The notes under the pieces are model-generated. The model had not been told where the DNA came from. It did not search any database and saw nothing but the letters and a program-made list of their open reading frames with translations. A program made the position numbers and the translations under genes. DNA of 64,000 nucleotides from Pseudarthrobacter chlorophenolicus A6 (lineage in GTDB: Bacteria > Actinomycetota > Actinomycetes > Actinomycetales > Micrococcaceae), in assembly GCF_000022025.1 (NCBI RefSeq), contig NC_011886.1:3947209-4011208 (forward strand), read 5' to 3'. Numbering within the stretch: the stretch's first letter is position 1; the number at the start of each line of letters is the position of its first letter. This document shows, piece after piece, positions 63,372 to 64,000 of this stretch.

Positions 63372-64000
63372 ATGGCCCAAAAGATTGCGTACCAGGGTGA
63401 GCCCGGCGCCAACTCCAATATCGCGTGCAAGCAGATGTTCCCCGAGATGGACAGCGTCCCGTGCGCCAGCTTCGAGGACGCCTTTGAACTGGTCTCCAGC
63501 GGCGAGGCGGACCTGGCCATGATCCCCATCGAGAACTCCATCGCCGGCCGGGTGGCGGACATCCACATCCTGCTGCCGCAGTCCAACCTGCAGATCGTGG
63601 GCGAATTCTTCCTGCCGATCCACTTCGACCTGCTGGGCATCCCGGGCAGCACCATCGACGATGCCACCGAGGTCCACAGCCACATCCACGCCCTGGGCCA
63701 GTGCCGGAAGCTCATCCGCGAGCACGGCCTCAAACCCGTCATCGCCGGCGACACCGCAGGGTCCGCCCGCGAGGTGGCGGAGTGGAACGATCCCCGCAAG
63801 CTTTCCCTCGCTCCCCCGCTGGCCGCCCAGATCTACGGCCTGGATGTGCTCGCCTCCAGGGTGGAGGACGATCCCTCCAACACCACCCGCTTCGTGGTGC
63901 TGGCCCGTGAAACGGCGCTGCCGGCCCGGGACGAACTTCCCGGCCCGGCAGTGACCAGCTTTGTTTTCCGCGTCCGCAACGTTCCGTCGGCCCTGTACAA
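63372..64000 (+). CDS. pheA: Prephenate dehydratase, 5' part (runs off the window)
   Basis: The first 209 codons are present and the gene continues beyond the window end without a stop. MAQKIAYQGEPGANSNIACK is the family N-terminus. MIPIENSIAGRVADIHILLP and DDPSNTTRFVVLARE carry the catalytic Thr (SNTTRF) region. The enzyme converts prephenate to phenylpyruvate in phenylalanine synthesis. A C-terminal ACT domain is expected outside the window and begins near TSFVFRVRNVPSALYK. It is unrelated to the sugar operon before it. Confidence 0.95.
   Translation, partial: MAQKIAYQGEPGANSNIACKQMFPEMDSVPCASFEDAFELVSSGEADLAMIPIENSIAGRVADIHILLPQSNLQIVGEFFLPIHFDLLGIPGSTIDDATEVHSHIHALGQCRKLIREHGLKPVIAGDTAGSAREVAEWNDPRKLSLAPPLAAQIYGLDVLASRVEDDPSNTTRFVVLARETALPARDELPGPAVTSFVFRVRNVPSALY

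Noticed and set aside
63372..64000. Prephenate dehydratase as a truncated pseudogene
   Set aside because: The frame is intact to the last base. It is cut only by the window edge.

Overview
The window is chromosomal DNA of very high GC from an actinobacterium of the Arthrobacter/Pseudarthrobacter type. The evidence is the heterotetrameric sarcosine oxidase operon with glyA, sdaA and purU, a polyphosphate-glucokinase homologue, two giant LuxR-type ATPase regulators, sugar ABC operons that lack their own ATPase, many GTG starts and many 4-base ATGA/GTGA gene overlaps. I see no rRNA, tRNA, insertion sequence, prophage or CRISPR array. It reads as ordinary, catabolically rich chromosome, with gene starts reassigned here where a ribosome binding site decides.

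Layout. (1) 1-5 kb: a cell-surface polysaccharide corner: an anchored GH18-like protein, a secreted lipoprotein, a nucleotide-sugar epimerase and a nucleotide-sugar dehydrogenase. The dehydrogenase is preceded by a long structured leader. (2) 5.1-10.5 kb: two tandem, translationally coupled LAL-type LuxR regulators. Repeats in their promoter resemble sequence in front of the dehydrogenase. (3) 10.8-22.8 kb: a polysaccharide/oligosaccharide utilisation locus. DUF2264 protein, a DeoR-HTH/LacI-sensor hybrid regulator and a heparinase II/III-like enzyme run one way. A 2-hydroxyacid dehydrogenase, binding protein, two permeases, a DUF624 protein and a GH35 beta-galactosidase run the other. The same 12-mer lies in front of the first gene on each side. 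(4) 22.9-26.2 kb: copper amine oxidase, a small His/Cys-containing membrane protein and a divergent TetR regulator around one palindrome. (5) 26.3-32.1 kb: CsbD stress protein, DUF1345 protein, AraC regulator, NADP-type glutamate dehydrogenase, an AmiS/UreI-like channel and an APC amino-acid permease. (6) 32.4-37.1 kb: a divergent GH13 enzyme, then an acetyltransferase-TetR-MFS operon. (7) 37.2-43.6 kb: FAD amine oxidoreductase, DapA-family aldolase, alanine/glycine symporter and aminoaldehyde dehydrogenase, with a divergent GntR regulator. (8) 43.8-53.8 kb: the sarcosine/one-carbon operon glyA-soxBDAG-sdaA-purU-small ORF, with a divergent GntR regulator. (9) 53.8-63.3 kb: a VOC protein, then an alpha-glucoside module: ROK repressor, ABC transporter, GH13 alpha-glucosidase, polyphosphate glucokinase, amylosucrase. 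(10) From 63.4 kb: the 5' part of prephenate dehydratase, cut by the window end.

How they work together. The sarcosine operon is a closed scheme: sarcosine oxidase makes glycine and methylene-THF, GlyA joins glycine and the C1 unit into serine, SdaA deaminates serine to pyruvate, and PurU drains excess formyl-THF. The alpha-glucoside module imports oligosaccharides, hydrolyses them to glucose and phosphorylates the glucose, probably at the expense of polyphosphate. The most interesting unexplained material is the untyped leader RNA at 4.7-4.9 kb, the shared 12-mer/hybrid-regulator system at 15.9 kb and the utilisation locus it controls, whose polysaccharide I cannot name from sequence.
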